Below, in pieces: positions 38,397-49,548 of a stretch of 64,000 nucleotides of DNA. The notes beneath the pieces were generated by a model. The model was not told the DNA's origin. It worked only from the letters and a program-made list of their open reading frames with translations, and made no database searches. Each line of letters starts with the position of its first letter. Position 1 is the first letter of the stretch. Made by a program: the position numbers and the translations under genes. Origin of the DNA: Adineta steineri (Eukaryota > Rotifera > Eurotatoria > Adinetida > Adinetidae); assembly GCA_905250115.1 (NCBI GenBank), contig CAJNOI010000191.1, positions 1 through 64,000 on the forward strand, read 5' to 3'.

Positions 38397-38837
38397 ATGC
38401 AGAGACGGTAAGTGTCGTAGCTTCGATATTATTTTATTATAATTCATGTAAAATGTCTGTTACTTTAGACCAGTAGCAGTAGCTCGACCAATGGTACGCC
38501 CCGCAGCTGGCGGAGCCGGTAAAATGGGTGGATTATTGGGTGGCTTAGGTGGTGCTATCACTTGCCTCTGTTGTTTATCGGCACTCGGTTTAATTGGCCT
38601 TTGGGTAACATTTATCCCATTCGTTGCATTCTTTAGTAAGTTATTTTTTGACAAAAAATTTTTGTTCTCTAATTAATTTCTCTCGTTTTTTCTTCTATTA
38701 AAATAGAATATGCATATGATCAAGATGTAAGAGCCTATGGTGGTAGCCCAAGCATCCAAAATCTTCAACAAATTGTTTTACTTCTGGCAATTTGTCTATT
38801 ATCAATTCGTTTTGTCAAACGGCAAATGAATACATAA
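38397..38837 (+). CDS. Small two-TM Gly/Cys-rich protein, paralogue 2
   Basis: Exons 38397-38407, 38469-38635 and 38707-38837 encode 102 residues. The start is shorter than in the paralogue (MQRRPVAVARPMVRP), followed by AAGGAGKMGGLLGGLGGAIT, the cysteine-bearing TM (CLCCLSALGLIGLWVTFIPF), a loop (YDQDVRAYGGSPS) and a second TM (LQQIVLLLAICLLSIRFVKR). Intron phases (2, then 1) and the RPAAGG-M-GGL-GGL core match the upstream copy, so the pair arose by tandem duplication; loops and tails have diverged. Function unknown. A CGT run at 38980-38995 follows in the 3' flank. Confidence 0.8.
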
Positions 38838-39756
38838 ATCCATAAATCAAAAAGACTCTAATTTTTTTTGCATATCGAACTACAGTCGTTATCGTCGTCA
38901 TCGTTGTTTTTTTTGTCAAATTTAATCCACATGAAAATGTATATGCGCGCTAAATAAACACAAAGAAATAGAGAGAAGAGTCGTCGTCGTCGTCATTATC
39001 ACCATCATTATTTTAAAACAATCCCAACACCACAAAGTTTTACTCTTTTTTTAAGTCTCTATCTCTCTACAATTTTTTTGTCTTTATTCTTTTTCTATAT
39101 AATATTTTTTTTTTGTCTATTGAACAAAGCACGCGTCCACATATATTGATCTTTTTGTATTTATTCAAGCTACTAAAGTATAAGCCAACAGTCTCATAAA
39201 GAAAGAATTTTATTTTAAAACAAAAAAGTTTACAGGAGGATGAGAAACAATACTCCGAGGAAGTTCGATATTTAAAACTGAAAACACTAGCAGAAGATAA
39301 TTGATGATTCACATGATGCTATCAAATATGTTTACAAATTATAAGAAATTGTTTTTTATCAGTATGAAATACGTTGAAATTTCAGTATCATTTATCGTCA
39401 TAGATATTTGGCATATTGATCATATACAATAATAAACAAATAAACCATTTCAACTGTTGATTGTTTTTCATCAATACATGACATATTAGTTTTTTACAAG
39501 ATGACGTTGTTTTTCTATTCAATTAACAAACTGTTTATGACACTGTTATCTAGATATGTTCATCAAACATATTGTTAACGAAAAGTACTGACAAGGAGAA
39601 AAAGGAAAATTTGTATATATTTTCAATAGAATTATAAAACATAATGTTGTAGGAATGCATAACAACATATTATAAACACGAGTTCGTCTCGCTAATATAT
39701 GCTTCAAGTCAACTGATAGACGTTATTATAAATCGAGTTTTTAATTGTTACTTTCA
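38838..39756. other. Intergenic region downstream of the membrane protein pair
   Basis: A CGTCGTCGTCGT run at 38980-38995 and an ATTATCACCATCATTA stretch probably belong to the 3' region of the preceding gene (AATAAA near 38954). The remainder shows no feature. Confidence 0.5.
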
Positions 39757-39764
39757 CAAACTAT

Positions 39765-39954
39765 CAGTGGCGGATCTAGGAAGAGGGACGGGGTGATTAT
39801 TTTTTTTTGAGTATGGAGGGGCGATTTTGGCTAAAAGCTATTTTTTGAGTCCAACCGAAGTGGTGTGAACCTATTTTTTCGTTCATTTTTACTGTAAAAA
39901 ATCAAAAGAAAAATTCAGAAGGGGGAGGGCGATCGCCCCCCGAATCCGCCACTG
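39765..39954. mobile_element. 190-bp hAT-type MITE with 8-bp target duplication
   Basis: The ends are CAGTGGCGGATCTAGG and GAATCCGCCACTG, in inverted orientation. Both sides carry the identical 8-mer CAAACTAT (39757-39764 and 39955-39962). CAGTGGCGGAT ends of this kind are widespread among animal hAT MITEs. A diverged relative is at 62151-62350 in the anoctamin gene. Confidence 0.93.
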
Positions 39955-39994
39955 CAAACTATTGTGTATTTTGAAGCATCTTAGAAAAGATTAC

Positions 39995-40355
39995 ATATCC
40001 AAGCAGACAAGAATTTGCAGAAACGCGCTTAAACGTTCAATCGGGAATCGCGATTGTATCTCATTCACGCTCGAAAAAAAATGTCGTTTTATCAATTTCT
40101 GGCGTTTTTTCCATATAATTCTAGTTTTTGAACGTTGAAACGTGTTTTTATTTCTGTAGTTTTCTGCAATCTGAAAGCAGTGCATTTTAACGCTCAAAAA
40201 CCTGGATTTTTTGTCGCTTTCACGTTCAAAAACTAGAAATTATATGGAAAAAAAACGATAAAACGACGTTTTTTTTCGAGCGTGAATGAGATACAATCGC
40301 GGTTCCCGACTGAGCGTTTAAACGCGTTTCTCTAAATTCTTGTTTGCTTGGGTAT
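39995..40355. mobile_element. 361-bp foldback element
   Basis: Long inverted arms nearly meet in the middle. CCAAGCAGACAAGAATTT at 39999 pairs with AAATTCTTGTTTGCTTGG ending at 40351. Further paired blocks include ATTGTATCTCATTCACGCTCG, CGTTTTATC, CCATATAAT and CTAGTTTTTGAACGT. No coding sequence. It lies just 40 bp from the hAT MITE, so this spacer has taken up two elements. Confidence 0.85.
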
Positions 40356-41384
40356 CTATACCTAGGACAAACTGAACCTGTTATACGAAATGATACATTT
40401 CATACAGTATCTTTTAAGTATATATAACAAGCAACAGAACAGTATTGAACTCGATAGTAACAATTTATACATAATGTATATCAGGGTTTTTGCTGGATCA
40501 TATTTAGATATCATCAATCCATATCAACATTCTCTATATCGGCTAGTCTATATAACTCATTGTTAGTTCATAAATACCACGACTATTTGAAATGAAACCT
40601 TTTTTTCAAACAAATATAATCCCTTATTTATTTTTCCCGATAAGTGATTTCGTTCATATTTTATCAGTTCTTAATAAGATTTTGATGGCAGAAAATCTTC
40701 ATTAATTTTTGTAATTCTATCATATATTAATTAACAAGGATAATATTTGTAAATTAGTTTTTTTTTTTAAATTCAATACTTTTAACTATTGATGATTATG
40801 TATAGATCATATTACTAACATAATACAGATTCTTAGAAAAAAAAAAAATTAAGAATCAACAGTATCCTCTTATCGGAATTCATGGATTTTCTGGAATTAA
40901 AAGATGTATATTTGTTAATAGAACTATTGATGTAATTCTTCTGTATCTTATCTAAGAATATGTGTAAAAATGTCTTCTCTCTAAAAAAATGTATTAATGA
41001 TATTATATCAGTATCGCATCATTTCAATCAAGAAAATACTTCGATCAGTAGCGACATCTATCAATAGTAAATTACATAAATCCAACGTAATATTTCAAAG
41101 AATTTCATATAAAATTTCCTACTTAGGTAAAAAGCTATATTTTTGATTTGGTCGTAGAATTTCATTGGAGAAAAATTACGCTACTATCGATGTTATATAA
41201 GTGATGTATATCACGAATAGTTAAATTGAAAATATACACATAAACACTCTACTATTGTGACTGCTTCTTCTATCTTAAATTATGTATCAACCAACGGTTC
41301 TTTATTATCTACGCAATGAATAATTGAAATCAAAACAATAAATTTAAATGTTTTTTTAACAAAATATTTCGAAATTTATTTTAG
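40356..41384. other. AT-rich spacer
   Basis: About 1 kb with no gene, repeat or RNA recognised. Its right end, TTTATTTTAG directly before the next ATG, is a splice acceptor. Confidence 0.5.
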
Positions 41385-43480
41385 ATGAATCCTTCACAAC
41401 AACAACAACCTACAAATTCTAATAATAATAATCAATCACAAACACCTGTTAATCATCAATATGACGACTACGAAGATGATGTATCCTTGCACCAAACTTA
41501 TCCGTATGTCAGACAACATTATTTAATTAAAAATCTATTTTTCTCAAAAAGATGACATTCATTAATTTCTAAATAGTTAACAGATAGAAGCAAACAAATA
41601 AGAAAGGTCATGAGAAAATATTAGAACAAAACTAGATTTTTAATATTCAGTAAATATTATTATTAAATAATGATAACTTCCAGCTGTTTCATAGAATATA
41701 TTTTATAAGAATTGCATTTTAAAAAATGAATAATTCAAGTCGTAGAAATTTTTTCGTCTATATTACACTTGTAGAATAGAGTGTATTGCAAAAATTGAAT
41801 AAATTCATTATAATTTTAATAAAAATTTTTATTTTGAAGAGTAGAATGAGATTTCATTCAATAACAAAATCCAAAAATAACTGATAGTTAACCATTCTTT
41901 AGTTGTTGAAGCGAATATTATATATGAAGAACATTTTTTTACTTTCATTAAAATCTGCATTGAATGTTATATGAAGCGATATGTCTGTCATTAGTTAATG
42001 ACGGAGAAAGTCATTGTATATTATAAAAAAAACATGTTTGTGTCAAAAATATTAAACTACTTGAACGCATATAATATTTATTTATGGCTGCCTAGAAAGT
42101 TTGACGGCTTCTCTCGGCACTGAAAAGTTTTCTACAAATGTAATCAAAATATCAATTATATTTATATTGGATTTTACCGTTTGGAGTATTGTAGTGTACC
42201 ACTCTGAATATAATTAGCAGACGATTTTTTAATGAAGAATTTTAAGAATTACAAAGGTATACACAACATTCATATAATCAATATTTTAAGTAGGAAAAAG
42301 TTAAGTTATTGGAGTATAGTAAGAAAAAAAGAGTTACCATGTTCTTTACTATATTAATATTCACTTATGTACTTTTAAGTTAGTTGGAAAGAATTTTTAT
42401 GATATATAAGTACGTGATATTTGCATCTATTTAATTATATGTGAAAGTAACATGTTTTCTTTGACATAGTCATTGCAAAATTTAATTTCAGTATTGAGTT
42501 TCATTCCCTAGAAAATTATAACTTAAAAATTTGAATATTTGTTTTTTTCATAGTCCTAATTCTAATGATCAATCATCGAATATAAACAATAATGAATACT
42601 ATGATCCTACTCAACAACAACAGTAAGAAAATTTATGTAATTAAATATCAAAAACTATATTTTTTTGTTTATAGATATCATGAGGATTATAGTGGATATA
42701 ATTTGAATCCCGAAGACTATTTCGACGATTACGAATCAGATCCAGATGATGGTGAAACTCAAGTTGATCCAATAGAGAATATGCTAAGAGATGCAAGACC
42801 AGATGATCATAATGGAGATGTAGCTGTCTTCTCTGATGCTGTTCAAAATGCATTTGAAAATTATGAAAAAGAAGTATATATCCTGTAATACAATCTATTC
42901 AAATATTTATTTTGTATTTGTAGAATGCAAAACATTGGCATCATAATGATTCGGTATAGTTTAATATAATTTTATTCATTTATGTTTTTTTAATAAAGAA
43001 AGAAAAAAATTCTTTCTAGACATGGAATAATTTTTCCAATGACGAGGTAGTAAAACATGATATAAATTGCTTTTATATTGATGACAGCTTTATTTACTAA
43101 ATAATAACCTATCGTCTATATTATTTCCATACATCTAAATATTTATTTTTCTCTTTATTAGCAAGATGAAATGTTTGAACAAATGCGTGAATGTATGCTT
43201 TTTATGTCACAAGAATATAGTACTGCTGAAATGCCAAATAATCTAGTAATTTTATTTCATAGAAAGAATTATTACAGGATGGTGTCATTTTTCCAATTAT
43301 TTGTAGGTTGAACTAACACAAGAAAGTACATTAAATCCAGATGCGACAGAATTCCGCCCATCATGGTTGTCATCACCGGCACAAGTAACAACAACAACAA
43401 CAAACGATACAGACTTTTTAGTAACGTCATGGGCACCCTGTACAGTCGAAAAACAAGAAAAAGACTCGATTAATTCTTAA
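41385..43480 (+). CDS. PAM2-motif protein, PAIP2-like
   Basis: Seven exons (41385-41503, 42554-42622, 42675-42873, 42924-42953, 43020-43046, 43162-43245, 43307-43480) encode 233 residues. The C-terminal region has LNPDATEFRPSW at about residues 184-195, a good PAM2 motif, the peptide that binds the MLLE domain of cytoplasmic poly(A)-binding protein. Upstream is a short acidic helix-like region (EQDEMFEQMRECMLFM) that could correspond to PAM1 of PAIP2, a translational repressor. The N-terminus is Gln/Asn-rich and acidic (PSQQQQPTNSNNNNQ, DDYFDDYESDPDDGE) and probably disordered. Assignment to PAIP2 itself rests on PAM2 and general layout only. The ATG immediately follows a TTTTAG acceptor, suggesting trans-splicing or a 5'UTR intron. 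Intron 1 (41504-42553) is unusually long and empty. Confidence 0.7.
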
Positions 43481-44041
43481 GTATTTGTCTGTCTGCGTTT
43501 ATTAAATCATTACTGAATTATATATAGACATAGACATAGATATATATATATATATATTTACTAAAAAAAATCCGTCTATCTATTCACTATATATATATTT
43601 TATGTTTCTATTTCATGCCGTTTGTTTACTGGGTTTTTTTCTCATTCTTACATTACTAAAGAAAAAGAACAGTATGTTGCCAATATAAAAGAAAAAGCTT
43701 TTGCATCGTCAAAAGACAAGTAAAGAAAAATTTATTAATGCTTATCAAGTTTGTGACCTTCAAAGTATTTTTTTTTGTCCGTCTTGCCGTAATATGTTTT
43801 CTTTTTCCTTTTCTCTAGCAGAGCAACGAGACAATGTAATGTTTCGGCGAAAATATTTCTTTTTCGAAACATTACTTTATCTTCTTACCTTTTTCTATTT
43901 TCTTTTTGTTCTGATTTAAGGATCAAGTTTGCTTTTCTTAAAGTTTTATGATGATAAAAAAAAAACCGAATAATTTTTTTTTGCAGCCTTAATTTTTGTA
44001 TTTTTTATTTATTAATAGATTTTTATATTCGTCATACGATC
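43481..44041. other. Intergenic spacer
   Basis: Contains TA microsatellite sequence near 43540-43560 and pyrimidine-rich tracts. The 72-codon open frame at 43701-43919 is low-complexity and not convincing. Confidence 0.5.
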
Positions 44042-46716
44042 ATGTCGTCTATAGGTGTTACAAAACCGATGCGTAAAACTTCTTGTGATAAATTTGTTTC
44101 ATCTAATGCAAGTAATATATCACTAGATGGAAGTGATACATTCATTCGTGCCAATGATATTAATCTAAATAGTAATTCTTATGCTAATACACCTTCTCCA
44201 TCATCAATTACAACAATAAGTTCAATCGATCGATCATTTAAATATCGATCATCACGTTTAAAAAGTAAAATATTTTGTTTTTTTGAAATAAAAATATTTT
44301 CATCTTTATTTTGTCTTCTTAAAAAAAACTAGATGATTATCGTTCACATATGTTCTCAAAGCGTCGTTATAAACATGATAGATTATTTTATCATACACAT
44401 GCACTTAATCGACAATATGTAGTAGCAATGACGAATATACTTTATCAGATGCAAAAAGAAATTGTTAAATTAAAACGACGTACAAATAGTATTGAACAAA
44501 TGCTTAGTAAACAAACACGAGTAGTACATCCAATTATTCGGTTACCACGTTTAACACGTGGTAAGATATTTCAAAAAAACAAAAAAAATAAAACGTAAAA
44601 ATTCACTATTTTTAGATGATATTTCGACAATATGCACCGACGATACTGAAAATCAACCATCGGTTAGTTCGGATGTTTTTCAAAACAATGAAAATGTACA
44701 TACATCAGAAATGACAACACCAGGTAATATTGACATTTAAGAAAAACAAAACGCTACGTCATCTTGTCTTTGTTCTTTTATTAGATAACAATCATAAGGA
44801 TGATAGTGAGGGCTCTATACTATTGAATACAGAATCTTCACCAAACAATCTTGAAATAAATAAACATTCTAATCAAAAAAATAAACATTGTTTTGAATGT
44901 CGGCATGAATTTTCAAATCGATCAGGTTATTTACGGCATATTAAAAATGTACATAAAGGAATATTTCCAACAGCATCGGAAAATGACACACCATTAGAAG
45001 TATTATTCATATAATTAATAATTCATTCGAATTTTTATTTTTTTATTTTTGCTAGAATGATAATCATCAAACTAAACCAACTGTTCGTTCATCGAGTAAA
45101 TGAAATTAATTATAAAAATTATTATTATTATTTTTTTTTGTTTAGTTGATTATTTGGAAGTTGATCATAGAATAGAAAGTGATTCATTGAATTATTTAGT
45201 TAATCAATGGGATATTGGAGAAGGTCGTTTACGACCAAGATCAGTAACAAAACCAGTTATTATTACTGAGTCAGTACGAAAATTAAAATGTGATATTTGT
45301 AACAAATTCTTTCGTGCTGATTATCTTATGGTTTGTATATATCAACTATTAGATATCACATAGTCTATTTTACTAATTAAAATAATCATCTACGTATAAC
45401 ATTCTGAAATAATTACTTTTTGTTTCGAATATCAGATGTTATTCCTTTCTACTATATAAATTTCAAGGTAACTCGTACATTTTTAATGTAAAAACAATGA
45501 AAACATGTATTCTAACGATTATAATGTTCTCAATATTTGCAAAAAAAAATTCATATTCTTCTTAGTAAAGAAAAAAAAATGTCTGATTAGGTATTTGTTA
45601 ATTACTGTCTATGATTATCATGTGTAGTTGTTTTAAGAATCCTTGCCATTGTATTAGTATATATATTAGAATAGTTCATAATCATCTAATCTTTAAATTT
45701 TCAATAGAAAATTTTTTTTTCAATTATTTCTTTAATGTTTTAGAAACATATGAGACGTACTCATCATATATCAGACCCACCTTTATCAAATGACTTATCT
45801 GATCAACATCAATCCAATATTGATAAACCTATTGATGAAATTCAATCAACATCTAATGAATCATTTGGAAATAATATAGATCCTCCATCGACAATCACAG
45901 TTACTGAAATGGATTTTGAAGATATACAAATTGATTTAGATGTATGTATTGTTATTAATATAAAATCTAATTAATTAAATTTTATTGTTTAGACAACTTT
46001 AGATAAATCAATTGTTATTACTACAACACTTCTTGAACAATATCAATCAGTAAATTAGTTAGCTTCTAAATTCAATATAAATTCTTAATTTTATTTTCTG
46101 ATTTTAGAAAATGGTTGAAGAATTTTTAGAAAAATTTTCATATGAAGTTGGTCAAACAAGTACAGTTAATTCTGGAACAACACATTTAATAGTAAATGAT
46201 GAGAAAACTCCGTCACGTTCTCCATTATCAATAAAATTAATCGAAGGTGTTGCTAATCATTGTTTTTGTGTTTCTTATAATTGGATTATTGCCTGTCTTC
46301 AATATGATCGAATTGTAGATGCAACTCGTTATGAAATTGAAGGTGATGATATGGATTTAAACGTTTTTGGTGGTCCAAAACGTTCTCGTTTAGCTGAAAG
46401 ACGTCATGCACTTTTTGAAAATATATGTTTTATGATAAAATGTGCAGAAAATAAAGATGCACAATTAAGCAATGATCGTTTACAAGATTTAATAACAACA
46501 TGTGGTGGACAAATTATAACTTGTGTTACACAAAAATTACTTCAAGATCATACAATTGTTGTTCTCTGTGATAAACTATATGTATCTGAACGACGTGCTA
46601 ACTATAATCACTGTCGTTTCTTAGGTATAAATTTTATTTCATCGAATTGGGTTCTTGAATCAATTATTGAATATCGACAAAAACCTTTTTTATCGTACGA
46701 AGAAACGCCAATATAA
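44042..46716 (+). CDS. C2H2 zinc-finger protein with BRCA1-type tandem BRCT domains
   Basis: Nine exons (44042-44264, 44333-44560, 44616-44723, 44785-44999, 45056-45095, 45146-45330, 45744-45941, 45993-46049, 46108-46716) read in one frame to 620 residues. Zinc finger 1 is CFECRHEFSNRSGYLRHIKN plus VH near residues 222-243. Zinc finger 2, CDICNKFFRADYLM-KHMRRTH near 320-340, is split by an intron and is one residue short of the usual spacing. Residues about 400-620 form twin BRCT repeats: TTHLIV, W in SYNWIIACL, YEIEGDD, the inter-repeat GGPKRSRL, then LITTCGGQII, TIVVLCD and NWVLESIIEYRQ. These match BRCA1/BARD1-type repeats, which bind phosphopeptides in DNA-damage signalling. No RING domain is present. 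The usual phosphate-binding Lys of BRCT1 appears replaced (my alignment puts Cys there). A related gene follows 187 bp downstream. Confidence 0.82.
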
Positions 46717-46903
46717 ATGATTTTAAAATTTTTTGTTTTTTGTACAAAATAGTTTTTTTTTTGTAAAAAATAATGAAAAAACAAACCAAGATACTTGCCA
46801 TTATGAATGAACTGAATTATTTACGTTGCTTATTTGTTCATTCTTTTTCTCTCTTTTTTTTTGTTTTGGTAATAGATTATAATTTAAAAATATAATAAAA
46901 AGT
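46717..46903 (+). promoter_or_regulatory. Short spacer between the two BRCT genes with acceptor-like tract
   Basis: 187 bp only. It ends in a long pyrimidine tract (TTTCTCTCTTTTTTTTTG) and GGTAATAG about 28 nt before the downstream ATG. It could be an operon intercistronic region or a very compact promoter. Confidence 0.35.
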
Positions 46904-49548
46904 ATGACTACAACAGCAAGTTCATCATCAAATTTACCAGATAAAGATCAAATTCGTGTACACATTCGACGTGATGGATCAATTGAAAGACAACGATTTA
47001 ATGGACGAGTTTGGAGACAATTGTGTAAATATGATGGTGGAGAGGAATGTCAAGCATTTGTTGCATATAGAAGTCTTTGTGTTGGACATTATCATCAAAC
47101 ATCAGGCATAACTGTTAATGAATCAAAACGTCGACAATTAATTCAACAATCAGCAGCAGCTGCTGCATCATCTAAAGCGACGACAACAACAACAACAACA
47201 ACGACAGCAACAGCAACAATGATACCATCAAAACTTCGATATTGTTAGTCTATACATATATATATATCTTTATTATAATAATACAAAAATGAAATATTTC
47301 ATTTTTTTTCTAGCAATTGAAACGCCTTTATCTCTTGGGCTTAAAAGTAAGTAAAAAAATTTCTTTATTTGAATTTTTTTTCTCTATTTTCATTGTGCAA
47401 ATAGATTGGCGACGAAAAACAATGCAACCGAATTGTAAGTAATATAATGGTTGCTCAATTTTTTACTATAAAATAATATCGTAAACAGAAAAACTAAAAA
47501 TAACAGACGAGGTCGTGACAGTTTTCTAATTACTACTTTGTATCTAAATCTATATCCTTCTACTTAGTTAATCTTTTTAAATATGGAATTATTCAAACGG
47601 AATAAACAAACCAATAAAAGCTTATGTTCTTTAGTTAGGTAGCACAACATGACGTATATATTTTTCATAGTAAATTATAACTAAAAGAAAAACAAGATTA
47701 ACACATAGTCAATATTTATTAATTGCTCATGCGCAAAGTAGACATAACATAAAACGTATGAAATTGTGATAATACTCAATATAATTCATCGAGTTATATC
47801 CTACTGAAAATATTTTGTCTAGACTATAGCTTTAAATTCACTAATCTTCATTATGAAAAAAAATGATAATGCTCCATTTCATTTAAATCTTTATTAAAAA
47901 GAATTCATACTAATGACTGTTGAGACATTAGCTACAGTAAACTAATATTTAATGAAGCCTTTCCGCATTCATATTATGTCTGATAAATTAGTAAATATTA
48001 TTTTATTCTAGTTACTATTTTGGGAAATGTTTTTTAAGAACATCATCGAGATTATTTGAGAGGTGCATAATGACCTTTAGTAAAAAATCTTCAAATAAAT
48101 TGTCACACTCACACATGACAGTTCTATTGATGCTATTAAAAGTATATTTGAAGTGCCGACACTATTGAATATTTTTACATTTATCGATTCAAATTCCTAT
48201 GAAATATAATAAATCATTTTTAAATGTACTTTTAAAAAAGTGTTTTATAACAGAAGCAGAATTGTTTTACAACTGACTCTTATCTGTTATCAATAAATAA
48301 TATAGACAGAAATATTTCTCTTTCTATTTGATTAGATAAAAAAAGTTTTATTATCCAATAACAATAATAATAAACGTCGAAAGTCAGACGAATGGGTTCT
48401 TCTAAAACGTTGTCGTTTTGATTCAAATCAAAATAGTATGTTTATTTTATTTTAATCAAAAACAATCAAAAGTGTTTTTTTTTGCTTTTATCATTTTAGT
48501 ACCTCCTGTTCAATCAATTTTACCCAATACATCAACAACAAATATAGATGAATCTGCTGCAACATCAGATGTATGATTTAATAATAGACAAAGAATATAT
48601 ATATATATATATTGAATTTTTTTTAATACCTAGTCTAATCAAGCATGTTCCTCAGCTAGTTCATTGGATAGTCATCTTGATGATTATGTTTTGTCTCAAA
48701 AACCAATATCAATAACTGGTTCTCGTCTAACTGATGAACAAATGGTAAGACGAATCACAACTAAAATGATCCGAGATAATCACTTATTGTTTCAATAAGG
48801 ATCGTCTTGATCAATTTCTTCAACGTTTTAATGTTCATTATTCGGATGAAATTGATGAAAAAACTACACATTTAATAACGGATGATACAACAATTCCATT
48901 TGTTTGTGCATTATCATCGAAAGTTGTTCATGCATTAGCACGTCATTTAACTGTTTTATCAATACGTTGGATTGATGAATGTCTTCGTTGTGATAAACTT
49001 CTACTTGATGAATTATCATTACAATTTGAAATACGTGGTGATTTAACATGTTCAACAATGTATCATGGTGGTATGCAACGTTCACGTCTTATTACACGAA
49101 GACATTCATTATTCTCTAAACATATATTTATGCTTAAATGTTCTGGTGTACAAAATGTAAATATGAATATTTTCTTTTTTTTCGAAATAAGATAATCAAT
49201 ATTTTTATCTTCTTCTTCTTCTTCTTTTATTAATGATATTTTTTAAATTAGTTAATGGATAATCAAGAATTACGTACATTAATAACATTATGTGGTGGTC
49301 ATACTTGTTCATCATTACGTACAGATCAAGTAACACGATGGACAGCACAAGGTAAAATGATTGTTGTTCTTTGTGAACAAACATATGTTCAAGAACGTCA
49401 AGATAAATATTGGAAATGTGTAGAATTAGGTATAAGATTTTGTTCACCTGAATTTATTATTGAATCAATTGCTCAATATCAAGTACAAGATTATGCTATT
49501 TATGAAGAAGAACCTCAACAAGATGATGAAGTAAATGATGAAGAATAG
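46904..49548 (+). CDS. Second BRCA1-type tandem BRCT protein, with N-terminal Cys/His motif
   Basis: Eight exons (46904-47243, 47314-47346, 47405-47434, 48346-48435, 48500-48570, 48634-48744, 48800-49156, 49252-49548) encode 442 residues. The N-terminus has WRQLCKYDGGEEC followed by SLCVGHYHQ; C41, C49, C59, H62 and H64 could bind zinc, resembling the short C-x-C-x-C-xx-H knuckles seen in many eukaryotes. A low-complexity Ala/Thr linker and a basic stretch (NNNNNKRRKSDEWVLLKRCR) follow. Residues about 205-442 are twin BRCTs: SITGSRLTDEQ, TTHLITDD, W in SIRWIDECL, FEIRGD, MQRSRL, LITLCGG, MIVVLCE and FIIESIAQYQVQDYAIYEE. It is paralogous in its BRCT half to the gene upstream but shares no obvious N-terminus with it. 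The exon 4 acceptor (48345) is inferred from frame. Intron 3 (47435-48345) is long and empty. Confidence 0.8.

Noticed and set aside
48864-49447. Minus-strand frames within the second BRCT gene
   Set aside because: Antisense shadows of BRCT exons on the plus strand.
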